Made by a program: the position numbers and the translations under genes. Shown here in pieces: positions 34,911 to 43,583 of a stretch of DNA of 64,000 nt. Position 1 is the stretch's first letter; the number at the start of each line of letters is the position of its first letter. The notes beneath the pieces were generated by a model. The model searched no databases and was not told where the DNA came from. It saw only the letters and a list, made by a program, of their open reading frames with translations. The stretch spans positions 186,001 to 250,000 of the forward strand of contig JBCDLH010000005.1 of the NCBI GenBank assembly GCA_038745585.1, given 5' to 3'. Origin of the DNA: HLUCCA09 sp038745585. Its GTDB lineage: Bacteria; Pseudomonadota; Alphaproteobacteria; Rhodobacterales; Rhodobacteraceae.

Positions 34911-37832
34911 ATGCTGCTGAGCCGTCGAGCCTTTCTAAAGTCTTCCTGTGCAATGGGCGTTGCCGCGGTGGGCATACCGGGCGCCGGCGCGGTACGAATG
35001 GCTCTGGCACAGGACGGCGGCGTGGTCCCCGGATCGCCCGACGAACGCCAAAACGCCGTCATTGCGCTCTTTCACGCCCTCTACGAGCTTCAGCTCGAAG
35101 AATTCCTGCCGCGTATCGTCGAACCTTCGTCCGTTTCCTATCTTCAGCAAGAGGTCTTCCCGCAGCCGAGCAGTGACGGTATTGGCCTGCCGCTCGATCA
35201 ATTGTTTCGCATCTTCGGTCCGAATGGACTGCATACACGAACGCGGACGCGTTCCAGGACGCGCACACGGACCCGTACCCGCACAAGAACGCGCACGCGC
35301 ACAAGAACGCGGACGCGCACAAGAACGCGGACGCGCACCTCCGGGTTCGATCTTGCCGCAACCGGCGTGCCGGATCTCGGCCTCGAAGCGCTCGCAGTGG
35401 TTGATGAAGAGTTCCGCATTCGCCTGATCGAGAATTTCGGCGCGATCAAGGCCATCCTCGATGAGCCGATACTCGTCTGCGAAGGCGTTGCCAGCTGCAA
35501 GGGCCTGGTCGAAGACCCCAGCGTCTTCCACGTGCTGCCCCCGCCGGTTGAACAGCAGCCCGATCCCGTCGGGCCGTCGCTTGACGAAGAGCTCGCCTAT
35601 CTGCGCGTGCTCCAGGAAGAGCGCGAGGCTGGCGGGTTTGCCATCGAGGCACGCATTCTAGAGACCGAGGAGGAGGTCCACGAGATCATCCACCGGTTCA
35701 CCGAGAGCTTCACCAATGAATTGGGCGCCCCTGCGCCCGTAGTGCGTCTTCTCGGTCTGATGGAGATCGCGGGCCATGTCATCGTCGCGCATTACAAGGC
35801 GAAGTTTCAGCGCGCGCGCCCCGATGTCGTCGACCCGCGCATAAACCCGATCATCGCTGTGCCCAACCATGACGCCTATCCCAGCGGGCACGCGACACAA
35901 GCCTATCTCATGGCCGCCGCGATGACCGAGATCCTTGGGGACCGGGGCGAAAACGTCGCCGAATTCCACGAGATCGCCGAGCGTATCGCGACCAATCGCG
36001 AGTTTGCCGGCGTGCACTATCCCTCCGACAGCGAGGCGGGCAAGATCATCGCAGACAGCGTCTTTCCGATCTTGCGGGTGCTTTTTGACGAGGTCTTTGT
36101 CGACGCCGTCCGCGCGCTCCATGAGGACATCGAGTCCGATTGCCGCTTCCGCATGGAGCAAACCGAGATTTTGCGGGTTGCGGGTGCGCCTGTGCCACAG
36201 ATCCCTCCGATCGAGTGGCACAAAGAGGTCATTGGCTTTGATACGAGCCAGCCGCCGGCGCCGTTTGACGGTGGGATTGCGATGATCGACACGGCAGTCG
36301 ACTTCATGCACCCCGCCTTTCATGCGTCCGATCAGGTCCGACCTATTGAACCGGCATGGCTCATCAACCTCGATCACCCGATCCCCGCCGACGATCTTTT
36401 TACCTTTAGCTCGCTGGGGACGGGTCATGGCACTGCCATGGCGGGCATCATTTTTGGCCGGAAGAACGAGAGCGGCAGCTATCCACTCTCGGGGTTCGTG
36501 CCGTCGGCCGACCCGCTCTGCGCTCGGGTGTCCTCTGTGCTCCACGACTCGACCGACAATCGGCTAACGCTCGCCGGTGTCGTCTATGACCTGTTGCATG
36601 TGCAGTCGGAGCTGCCCCGCGCGCTTCTGATCGTGCCGGCAATCCAACCGCCCGCAGATCCCGAGACGGCGTTTTTCACCGCTTACGGTACGCTTTGTGA
36701 CGCGATCGGAGGAACTCGGCCCAATGAGGATCCCAACAGCGCGGAAGACTGCTCGATGGATGGCGGCGACGTTACCTACGAGGCTGTCGTCGCGGCCCAT
36801 GACGTGACGGTGCTGCCGCCCTGCGATCCATTTATCCTGGCGATCATGGTGGCGTCGATGCTGCGCCCTGTTGTTTTGCCCGCGGGCAATACCGGCGCGG
36901 CTGAGTTGGGCTATCCCGGCAATCCCAAAGACTACGCCGCTGTGACCCGGACCTTGCAAGATCCGATTGGCCGCTTGCTCGCCCTGCGGCTGCTCGAATT
37001 GGCGCTCTTTACCATTGACGAAGCGTCGGTTCCTAGCGCCGGACAGGGCCCTCAGGGCCCGTCCGAGGGCGGATCTGACGCAGAAGATGCGGGCGATGCA
37101 ACAGATGAGCCTCCGGCGGGCGCAGACGCGGAGACGGACCCACCCGCCGCGCAAACCGGTGCGTCGGCGACCGCGCGCCCGACGGCCTTTACGCCCGAAC
37201 AACGCGCGCTTCTCCTGAGCTTTCTCGGCGACGTTGCCACGACTTTTGCCGTCACGCTCCCCGATGCGACGGCCGAGGGCCCGCGCGATCTTTTTGAGAA
37301 TACAGGCGTTGTCGTGGTGGGCGCGGGCACGGTTGAGCTTGCCACCCAAATCGACAACAACGGCCCCCCTAAGTTGGTAACGCGAGGGGGAGGCAAACTT
37401 GTAGATGCCCATCTTGAGCGGCCCAACTACAGCCAGCACGGGGAGGGCCTGTGTTTTCTCGCGCCAAGCGACGGGGACTTTCAGCCCTTTGAGGACTGCG
37501 CGGCTTTGCCCGAGTACCGGACCCGGCCCGTGCCGACGGCCGATATCCGCGGCTGGGGCGGCTTCTCGACCGATCCCGACGCCTATTATTCAAGCTCCGA
37601 ACAACGCCAAGGCTTTGGCGGGACCTCGGCCGCATCGGCCATCGCCGCTGGCATTCTTGGCCTTCTGCCGCAATCCATGACAGGCCCGGACGCCCGTCGT
37701 GAACTCGTCAAGATGGCGATCGACAGCGAGTCGCGTCATCCCGCCGACGGCGGTCTGCGCCATCAACGTCCCGAATGGACCTCGGAACGCGGCTACGGAC
37801 AAATCCACCTCAGAGCGATACCACGCGCATGA
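34911..37832 (+). CDS. PAP2/haloperoxidase-like domain fused to subtilisin domain
   Basis: 973 aa, AAGGAG Shine-Dalgarno. A Tat-like signal (SRRAFLKSSCAMGVAAVG) is followed by a Thr-Arg tract at 109-143. A PAP2/vanadium-haloperoxidase domain then carries all three active-site motifs: K-X6-RP (Lys296, Arg303-Pro304), PSGH (324-327) and R-X5-H-X3-D (Arg363, His369, Asp373). A subtilisin S8 domain follows with Asp460 (AMIDTAVD), His506 (GTGHGTAM), Asn660 (LPAGNTG) and Ser906 (FGGTSAAS), split by a low-complexity acidic insertion at about 705-760. Both active sites look complete. The next gene overlaps it by 4 bp. Predicted phosphatase or haloperoxidase plus protease in one exported chain; substrate unknown. 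Confidence 0.88.
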   Translation: MLLSRRAFLKSSCAMGVAAVGIPGAGAVRMALAQDGGVVPGSPDERQNAVIALFHALYELQLEEFLPRIVEPSSVSYLQQEVFPQPSSDGIGLPLDQLFRIFGPNGLHTRTRTRSRTRTRTRTRTRTRTRTRTRTRTRTRTRTSGFDLAATGVPDLGLEALAVVDEEFRIRLIENFGAIKAILDEPILVCEGVASCKGLVEDPSVFHVLPPPVEQQPDPVGPSLDEELAYLRVLQEEREAGGFAIEARILETEEEVHEIIHRFTESFTNELGAPAPVVRLLGLMEIAGHVIVAHYKAKFQRARPDVVDPRINPIIAVPNHDAYPSGHATQAYLMAAAMTEILGDRGENVAEFHEIAERIATNREFAGVHYPSDSEAGKIIADSVFPILRVLFDEVFVDAVRALHEDIESDCRFRMEQTEILRVAGAPVPQIPPIEWHKEVIGFDTSQPPAPFDGGIAMIDTAVDFMHPAFHASDQVRPIEPAWLINLDHPIPADDLFTFSSLGTGHGTAMAGIIFGRKNESGSYPLSGFVPSADPLCARVSSVLHDSTDNRLTLAGVVYDLLHVQSELPRALLIVPAIQPPADPETAFFTAYGTLCDAIGGTRPNEDPNSAEDCSMDGGDVTYEAVVAAHDVTVLPPCDPFILAIMVASMLRPVVLPAGNTGAAELGYPGNPKDYAAVTRTLQDPIGRLLALRLLELALFTIDEASVPSAGQGPQGPSEGGSDAEDAGDATDEPPAGADAETDPPAAQTGASATARPTAFTPEQRALLLSFLGDVATTFAVTLPDATAEGPRDLFENTGVVVVGAGTVELATQIDNNGPPKLVTRGGGKLVDAHLERPNYSQHGEGLCFLAPSDGDFQPFEDCAALPEYRTRPVPTADIRGWGGFSTDPDAYYSSSEQRQGFGGTSAASAIAAGILGLLPQSMTGPDARRELVKMAIDSESRHPADGGLRHQRPEWTSERGYGQIHLRAIPRA
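35235..35339 (+). repeat. Thr-Arg dipeptide tract (6-bp periodicity)
   Basis: About 17 Thr-Arg pairs, one changed to Ser-Arg. Thr uses ACA/ACG/ACC and Arg uses CGG/CGC/CGT/AGA/AGG, so the dipeptide is kept while codons vary. An 18-bp higher-order unit (ACAAGAACGCGGACGCGC) recurs at the right end. Confidence 0.9.
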
Positions 37833-39565
37833 AAACCACCTCTCTTGTCACCGCCCTCGTACTCACCTCGGTCGGAGCCCCCCTGCTTGCGCAATCCGAA
37901 ATCACCGCGGAACGCCTGTTGGAAGAGTTTATCGAAAAGGGCAAAGGCACCTCGAAGGACCTCCCCAACGCCGTCAGAGCGGTAGACAACAAGTTGATCG
38001 AGCTCACCAAAGACGGAGTGAGCCAAGATTGCCTGCCCTATGCGCTCCGCGTGCCCGGGCCCTTGGCGGATGACCTGGGCTTTCGCGACTTGCTCGCCTC
38101 TGACGCAGAGTTGCCCGCCTGCAAGGACCTGCTCGAAGGGATTTTCGGCGGCAATGAAGCGCTAAGGATGATCGAAGGGGCGACGGAGCGGCGCCTCTCA
38201 CCCATCGAGAACGAAGATCTTGATCTCGTCGCAAGGCTGTCCAACAGCGTCAAAGACGCCCTTGGCGTCGCCGCGCAAGTCGAGCCACTGCCGGTTGAAG
38301 TCATCATCGACGGTGAGCCCGGACGCGTGCTTCGCATCATCGCCCCCGATGGAAACACCCAGATGGCCATTCCGACGGACGAGGAGTTGCCGGTGAGCAT
38401 GATGCCCATTCCGACGGATCCCGACACGCCGGACATCGGACTGATCGACCCTGGAATGACCTCCGAAGACATCTTCACGGTCGTGGCCGCGCCAGAGAGC
38501 GGGGTCACCATCGAAAACCCGTGTACGCCCCATGATGGCACGCTCGGCTCAGATTGCCTGTCGTCGGCCGTTGGGATCGCCATGCGGAGCAGTTCGACGG
38601 CCCCATGCGATCTGCGCGGCTCCGGCGTCATCATCGACAGCGCGGGCGTGATCGCGCTTACGGCAGAACATGTTTCGAGTTCCATATCTGGAGCGCAATC
38701 CGGCGGGATGGTCGTCTTCGCTGGCAACCAGAGCCAGGCCGGGCCGACGCGGTGTCCCGATGCCGCGCAGGTCGTCGAAGGCCTGTACCCCGTGGCGCAA
38801 CGCGATGTGCCTCATCTAAAGCCGCCAAGCACGGATTTCGTCGACTGGCGGGGTTGCGAGATCTCGCAGGACTGTGTCGAGATCGACCTCGCGGTGCTGA
38901 AACTTTCGGAGGCGCTCGAAGTCAACGCGGCGGACGGCACCGATACAACCCGGATCCCGCACCATCCCATCTTGCGGGCCGAGGCCACCGCAACCGGCCA
39001 AGACGGGGATGCGGACGGCCCCGGTGACACGAGACCGAAAAGCATGGTCGATGGCATCTCGATTTTCGGCATGGCGGCGGGCTATGGCCTCGACACAGCA
39101 CTCGGAGCCCAGCCTCCGAACACGACCCGGGGCGACAAACGCCGCGGTTTCTTTCGGATCGGCGATTGCGGGATTGCCGCGCATGCTGCCTGCGAGATTG
39201 GCGTGCAATTCCCCGGGGTGACGGCGGCAAAGCTGCTGTTTGAGGACGGCAAAGTGCTCGACGCCAATGCCTGTTATTTTGACAGCGGCGCCCCGGTCTA
39301 TGTCGAGATGTCGGACGGCTCGCTCGCCGTGGTCGGGCTCCTGCGCCAGCGCGTTGGCGGCGGCACCGGTTGCGCGCATCGTTCGCTCTGGGTCAACCTG
39401 ACCAACCCCATCGTACAGGATTGGCTGCTCGACCAAGCCGCCGCGCTAGCCGGCGTCAGCCGAGACATGATCGAAGAGCGGGTCCTCACTGCGCCGAACC
39501 TTGAGATCTCGGATCCGCGGCCGGTCGCCGGCGCTGCGGAGCCAGGCGAGCAAGATCGCGGCTAA
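37829..39565 (+). CDS. trypsin-like serine protease (chymotrypsin fold), exported
   Basis: 578 aa. A Sec signal (LVTALVLTSVGAPLLAQ) precedes a helical and acidic N-terminal region (20-230) unlike known proteases. A trypsin-like domain follows with His281 in LTAEHV, Asp353 in IDLAVLKL and Ser486 in YFDSGAPV; the serine motif is DSGAP instead of GDSGGP and the His motif AEH instead of AAHC, both seen in distant bacterial members. The ATG overlaps the stop of the PAP2-S8 gene (ATGA), so the two proteases are translationally coupled. Convergent with the haloperoxidase gene. Active protease likely; target unknown. Confidence 0.87.
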   Translation: MKTTSLVTALVLTSVGAPLLAQSEITAERLLEEFIEKGKGTSKDLPNAVRAVDNKLIELTKDGVSQDCLPYALRVPGPLADDLGFRDLLASDAELPACKDLLEGIFGGNEALRMIEGATERRLSPIENEDLDLVARLSNSVKDALGVAAQVEPLPVEVIIDGEPGRVLRIIAPDGNTQMAIPTDEELPVSMMPIPTDPDTPDIGLIDPGMTSEDIFTVVAAPESGVTIENPCTPHDGTLGSDCLSSAVGIAMRSSSTAPCDLRGSGVIIDSAGVIALTAEHVSSSISGAQSGGMVVFAGNQSQAGPTRCPDAAQVVEGLYPVAQRDVPHLKPPSTDFVDWRGCEISQDCVEIDLAVLKLSEALEVNAADGTDTTRIPHHPILRAEATATGQDGDADGPGDTRPKSMVDGISIFGMAAGYGLDTALGAQPPNTTRGDKRRGFFRIGDCGIAAHAACEIGVQFPGVTAAKLLFEDGKVLDANACYFDSGAPVYVEMSDGSLAVVGLLRQRVGGGTGCAHRSLWVNLTNPIVQDWLLDQAAALAGVSRDMIEERVLTAPNLEISDPRPVAGAAEPGEQDRG

Positions 39566-39591
39566 GGCCGCGCCCCCGTCGCGATTTGCCC

Positions 39592-39632
39592 GAGGAGAGA
39601 TCGCCCGAACACGGAACGGACGACCTCTCCTC
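39592..39632. terminator. inverted repeat between convergent trypsin and haloperoxidase genes
   Basis: GAGGAGAG and CTCTCCTC, separated by 25 bases, pair perfectly. It lies in the 80-bp gap between two converging genes. No U-tract; a bidirectional structure of low confidence. Confidence 0.35.
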
Positions 39633-39645
39633 AAACGAAGCGGGA

Positions 39646-42123
39646 TCACACAAAAACGAGCGGATCACTGAGCACCCCCGCAACCTCTACGATCAAATCT
39701 CCCTCTCCTGCCGCCCCAGCCTCCGCGCGGTAGGCCGCAATGAGATCGGCAGCGTTCGACAGGCTCGCCGCGGCATCCGCACTGTCATAAGCAGCAAGCG
39801 CCTCAGCGGCGTCGGCCACGTTGCTCAACCCCGCCTCGAGGGCGAAGGTCAGCGCGATCTGAACCTTGTCGGCCAGCACCATGGCGTCGTCGCTAGAGCC
39901 GCTTGCGGCCTTGGCGCCCTCGATCATCGCCGAGGTCAGCGATGAGAGGTCGAGCGCGCCGCTCTCCAGCTCCGAGACCCAATACGCCCGCCCGGCGGCG
40001 TCCGCGTCCCGCTCGAACAGCCCCTGGTAGACCGCATCGACCTGCGCCCCAGGATCGGCTGACGCGGGCAGCTCTTGCTGATCATGGAGGGTTGCCGCTA
40101 CGTTGCTCAGGGATGTGCCCACTGCGAGCTCAGTCCCCCAATAGAGGAGGCCAAGGACGTCCGGCGCGCGGTCGAGATAGCCGACATAGAGCTCGGCCAG
40201 CGCCTCAAACTCCGCTTCGCTCAGATCCAGCGCACCGGAAAGGAGCGTCAGGTCGACCGCGTCTTCGCTGCCAAGCGAGAAGCCGTCGGCAAACTCCACG
40301 AGCTCGACGTCTTCAAGCTGATCGGCACCGTCGCCCGCCTCCCGCATATCCGTCACAGTGAGAAGGTCAGTCGCCGCGTCCAAGCGCAAAACATAGGCGT
40401 TTGACGCGCCGGTATAGACAGCGGTGTCGCGCCCGGCGCCGCCGTTGATCTCATCGTTGCCAGCCTCGCCGGCGACGCGGTCATCCCCCGCGCCCGCGTT
40501 CACCTCGTCGTCGCCCGATCCGGCCTCGACCTCGTCAGACGCAGCGCCGCTCCCGGCAAAGGTGTCGTCGCCCGCTCCGAGGATCGCCAGGCCACCGGTC
40601 TCGGTTCCGGCGATGTCGTCATCTCCGCCGCGCGTAAAGAGCGCGTCCCACCGGATTTCGGCGTTCGCGGCGACCGCTTCACCTGCTTTTGACGCCTGTT
40701 CGTTGCCGTCTTGAAAGTGAATGCCGCCATAGAGACGACTGACCCCGGCCTCCAGAGCGGCCTCGGTCAGCGTTTCCCATTGCAGAGTAACGGGGCCCTC
40801 ACCCTCGGGAAACTCTTCAAAGACGAGCTCGGTCGCCACGAATTGGCCCAAAAGGTCGATCCCGGGCACGTCGTCGAGGTCATAGACCCCAAGCGTCTCG
40901 CCATCGAAAAACGCGTCCGAGCCGACATAGGACGCAATCGTCCGCGCAGCGGCCATCGAAAAGGCAGAGTGCCCAGAGCCGAATTCTGGGAACGGCGGCG
41001 TGACGAAGGTCACGTTCTGATAGGGCTGCCACTCTTCGCCTTGGATCGTCTGCGTGCCGAGGTTGGGGCCCGCCCAGGCGTCTATGTCTTCGCCGAAATA
41101 GAGGTCACGAATGGCCGATTGCGGACGCACATAGTCATAAAAATACTTGTCGCCCCAGGTCGTGATCCCGGCGTCAAAAATTGCGGCATTCAGGGCAAAG
41201 AACATCTGCACGTCTTCGTCGATGCCGTGGCCCTCACGAAGCGCGATGTCCTGTGCGATCTGATTCCAATGGCCAGGAGGCGCTTCGGTGCGCGGCCCGT
41301 CGGCCCAAAATTCAGCGATCACCTTTTGCTCGGTGGTCAGGTCGGCCGAGAATTGCAGCACCTCCTCGGCTTGCGCGCGGTATGCGGCATCGTTCGTCGA
41401 GACATTGCCGCGCGCATCGACATATTCCGAGAAGTCGCCGAGCTGCGGTGGCGGCGGCGCGCGAAACTGCTCCGGCCCTGTCAGCGCGAAAGGCGTCACC
41501 GAGCCCCAATGGGGCGTTAGTGCCAGCTGATCGACAAAACTCGCAGGATCGGAATTGTCAAAGATCGGCACGCCATTTTCGTCCGTAAGCGTCCCGGTCG
41601 GCACACGGAGGGGCTGCCAGGCATTCGGGTCGAAGGCCTCGCCCCCGGGTGCCGCGTCGCTCCCGGGCTCGGGCGAATTGGTGGGCACATAGCCAGACGT
41701 GTCGGCAAACCCGTTCTCGAAATTCGATCCATCGTCGGCGCGTGCGGCCAAGACGTTGGCCGCTGCCAGGTTGCCGAGCCCCGCTGCCGTCGCCGGATCG
41801 GTCGAGACATTCGCGATGTCGTAGCCGAGCGCCTCCATCTGCGCGTCAAAGAGCTCTTGCACGCCGGAAAAGACCGTCGACAGCATGGTATAGGCGGCAT
41901 AGCTAATCGCCTCTTCCTTGACCGCGTCTGTCGCCCCAAGCGTCGTCTCGATTTCGGAATACTGCCCATAGGAGCTCTCGCTCAGGGCGGCCCAGGCGTC
42001 GTACATCGCCGATGTCACGAGGTGGAGTTGATACGTCGTCGGTGTCGGCAGCGCGCTCGTTGATCGGATCGCGTTGAGCATGACCTCGTTCCAAACCGCA
42101 ACAAGGGACTGGTCGTCTTCCAT
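39646..42123 (-). CDS. vanadium-dependent haloperoxidase-like protein with RTX and DUF4214
   Basis: 825 aa. The N-terminal 490 residues carry the vanadate-binding motifs K-X6-RP (Lys326, Arg333-Pro334), SGH (383-385, His385) and SR-X5-H (Arg463, His469). An RTX calcium-binding region with GGxGxD-type nonapeptides follows (about 498-570), then a DUF4214-like tail (YVGYLDRAPDVLGLLYW, YQGLFERDADAAGRAYW). RTX without an N-terminal signal points to type I secretion by an unlinked exporter. AGGAG precedes the ATG at 42123; the longer frame to 42219 is not family-like. It would oxidise halides with peroxide to hypohalous acid if active. Metal content and halide are unproven. Confidence 0.9.
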   Translation of the reverse strand: MEDDQSLVAVWNEVMLNAIRSTSALPTPTTYQLHLVTSAMYDAWAALSESSYGQYSEIETTLGATDAVKEEAISYAAYTMLSTVFSGVQELFDAQMEALGYDIANVSTDPATAAGLGNLAAANVLAARADDGSNFENGFADTSGYVPTNSPEPGSDAAPGGEAFDPNAWQPLRVPTGTLTDENGVPIFDNSDPASFVDQLALTPHWGSVTPFALTGPEQFRAPPPPQLGDFSEYVDARGNVSTNDAAYRAQAEEVLQFSADLTTEQKVIAEFWADGPRTEAPPGHWNQIAQDIALREGHGIDEDVQMFFALNAAIFDAGITTWGDKYFYDYVRPQSAIRDLYFGEDIDAWAGPNLGTQTIQGEEWQPYQNVTFVTPPFPEFGSGHSAFSMAAARTIASYVGSDAFFDGETLGVYDLDDVPGIDLLGQFVATELVFEEFPEGEGPVTLQWETLTEAALEAGVSRLYGGIHFQDGNEQASKAGEAVAANAEIRWDALFTRGGDDDIAGTETGGLAILGAGDDTFAGSGAASDEVEAGSGDDEVNAGAGDDRVAGEAGNDEINGGAGRDTAVYTGASNAYVLRLDAATDLLTVTDMREAGDGADQLEDVELVEFADGFSLGSEDAVDLTLLSGALDLSEAEFEALAELYVGYLDRAPDVLGLLYWGTELAVGTSLSNVAATLHDQQELPASADPGAQVDAVYQGLFERDADAAGRAYWVSELESGALDLSSLTSAMIEGAKAASGSSDDAMVLADKVQIALTFALEAGLSNVADAAEALAAYDSADAAASLSNAADLIAAYRAEAGAAGEGDLIVEVAGVLSDPLVFV

Positions 42124-42743
42124 GGACAAATCTCCTAAAGAGGTGACGGATGCCGATCGGCGCATCCGAGAAATGCTTTTTGACGGCGCGACGTGCTGAA
42201 GGTGGCGGTCGCAACGCAAGCAAACTTGCGCGGCAGCAACAACGCATCGTCAGCCACGCCGATGCAACGCGTCAAAACTTCGTTAATCCAGCCTTTTGAA
42301 AGGGCTGAGCGACAGTCTTCAAGCGCATGACGCGAGCAATTCCGCGTGCATTCAAGCATGGGTTGTCAGATTTGGCCGATGAACGGGCCCGATGACACGG
42401 CACGAGTGCACCACTGCGAGACTCCGGCCCAGCCCAACCTTGCCCAGCGTCTTCATCGGAATGTTTTGGGCAGCCCTCTTCCAACGCATGAGCGCCGCTT
42501 TCGTCTCCTCGGCAAAGGCTTACTCGTCGCAAACGCGTACGCGACCGGGTCAACGCCCATCCGCTTGAGCCAAGCACCGATGACCGTGTCCTTGCCGCAG
42601 CTGCGCGCCGAGGGTTCGTCCGTCTTCTTTAGAGAGCGCGACCTATTCGAGCGCGGCGCGCATACGCGGGCTGAACGTCGTGTTACGCCCGCGAGGCACC
42701 AAAGACACGCCCCGCTCTTCGGCGAAACCGCACGTGCCGACGG
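42124..42743. other. 620-bp intergenic region with regulatory repeat and coding-like remnant
   Basis: Upstream of the haloperoxidase gene. It holds the direct repeat at 42270-42286 and, at its right end, a leftward 35-codon stretch that reads like a protein C-terminus (42643-42747) but has no recognisable family or ribosome-binding site. The middle has weak open frames only; no complete gene is supported. Confidence 0.5.
42270..42286 (+). promoter_or_regulatory. direct repeat CGTCAA/CGTTAA, 11-bp period
   Basis: CGTCAA-N5-CGTTAA inside GCGTCAAAACTTCGTTAAT, 147 bp upstream of the haloperoxidase start. It matches the site before the SARP-like regulator at 16 of 19 bases. Its orientation is opposite to that gene. 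Confidence 0.5.
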
Positions 42744-43247
42744 TCACGTCACGGCATAGAGGCGCGGTTGCGTGTTCGCGGTTGCCGCGCCCGGTATGCC
42801 GCAGGGAAAGCGGCTCGCCAGATGCAGCGCGGCGCGGATGAGGTCCGGGTCCATCCGGCCTTCGGTCAGCGCGTCGACCGCATCCCGCGCAGGCGGCGTA
42901 TCGTCCCGCCGCATATGGTGGATCATGGTCACGAGCTGCGCCTCGTCCGCCGTAACATGGTCCTTCTTGTCGTCATCCGACGGATCATGAAAGCTGAGCG
43001 CTGGCCCGCGGAGGTCGATCAGCACGCGGACAAGCTTGGCCATCTGATGCCCGACGGGAAAGCCAATCCGCTCGCCATAGCGTTCGGCCGAAATCGAATA
43101 GGCCCGATGCCAGGCCACCGAGTCCTTGCGCGAAATGGCCAGCCAGAAATGCCGAGCGATCGGTAAAAGGCCCTGCTCAAACGCGTCACAGGCGAGTGTG
43201 TCGATATGGCTGATCTCGCCCCGGCGCGTTGGCATCGGAATAGTCAT
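42744..43247 (-). CDS. hypothetical protein
   Basis: 167 aa with GAGGGAG at good spacing before the ATG at 43247; the longer frame to 43439 enters promoter-like sequence and is rejected. No signal peptide, membrane helix or family I recognise. The central part (FEQGLLPIARHFWLAISRKD, AERYGERIGFPVGHQMAKLV) looks like an alpha-helical globular domain, and a stretch with DDDKKDHVTADEAQLVTMIH follows. It is divergent from the F420 operon with 336 bp between starts, so a link to F420 is possible but unsupported. Confidence 0.68.
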   Translation of the reverse strand: MTIPMPTRRGEISHIDTLACDAFEQGLLPIARHFWLAISRKDSVAWHRAYSISAERYGERIGFPVGHQMAKLVRVLIDLRGPALSFHDPSDDDKKDHVTADEAQLVTMIHHMRRDDTPPARDAVDALTEGRMDPDLIRAALHLASRFPCGIPGAATANTQPRLYAVT

Positions 43248-43583
43248 GGCAATCTCCCTCAGTGGATTGCGAGCCACCCTTGCGCCGCGCCGTGCTTGCC
43301 GGCTTTGGGCCTTGGCGGGTGGCGGAGCGCGACCCTCGTCGCGGCGCGGTAAAGAGCGTTGCCTTAGCTGGCCGTGGCCGAGATAGCCCGTCGGCAGACC
43401 GAGTTTGAATGTCCTAGTATTTTTGTCGGACAATCGCAAGGCCTTTTGCCTGCGCGCACTCTGGCCGGGTGCGCGCGCTTTTTGGGCATCCGCGCCCGAT
43501 CGCTCCGCCCGCCCAGCGACTTTTTGACCATCCAGTCAGCTTTGCTTGACGAAGGCGCCCGCGCGCTCCGATCTTTCAAAGCC
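43248..43583. other. 336-bp divergent region before the F420 operon
   Basis: Contains a T-rich patch and the small perfect palindrome TTGTC-G-GACAA at 43423-43433, but no clear -35/-10 pair and no gene. The cofG frame stays open through much of it; I regard that as chance. Confidence 0.45.
43423..43433. promoter_or_regulatory. short palindrome, possible operator
   Basis: TTGTCGGACAA is an exact palindrome around a central G, located between the two divergent starts at 43247 and 43584. Short enough to occur by chance. Confidence 0.3.

Noticed and set aside
43374..43583. N-terminal extension of cofG
   Set aside because: Open frame but AT-rich promoter-like DNA with a palindrome; no CofG similarity before 43584.
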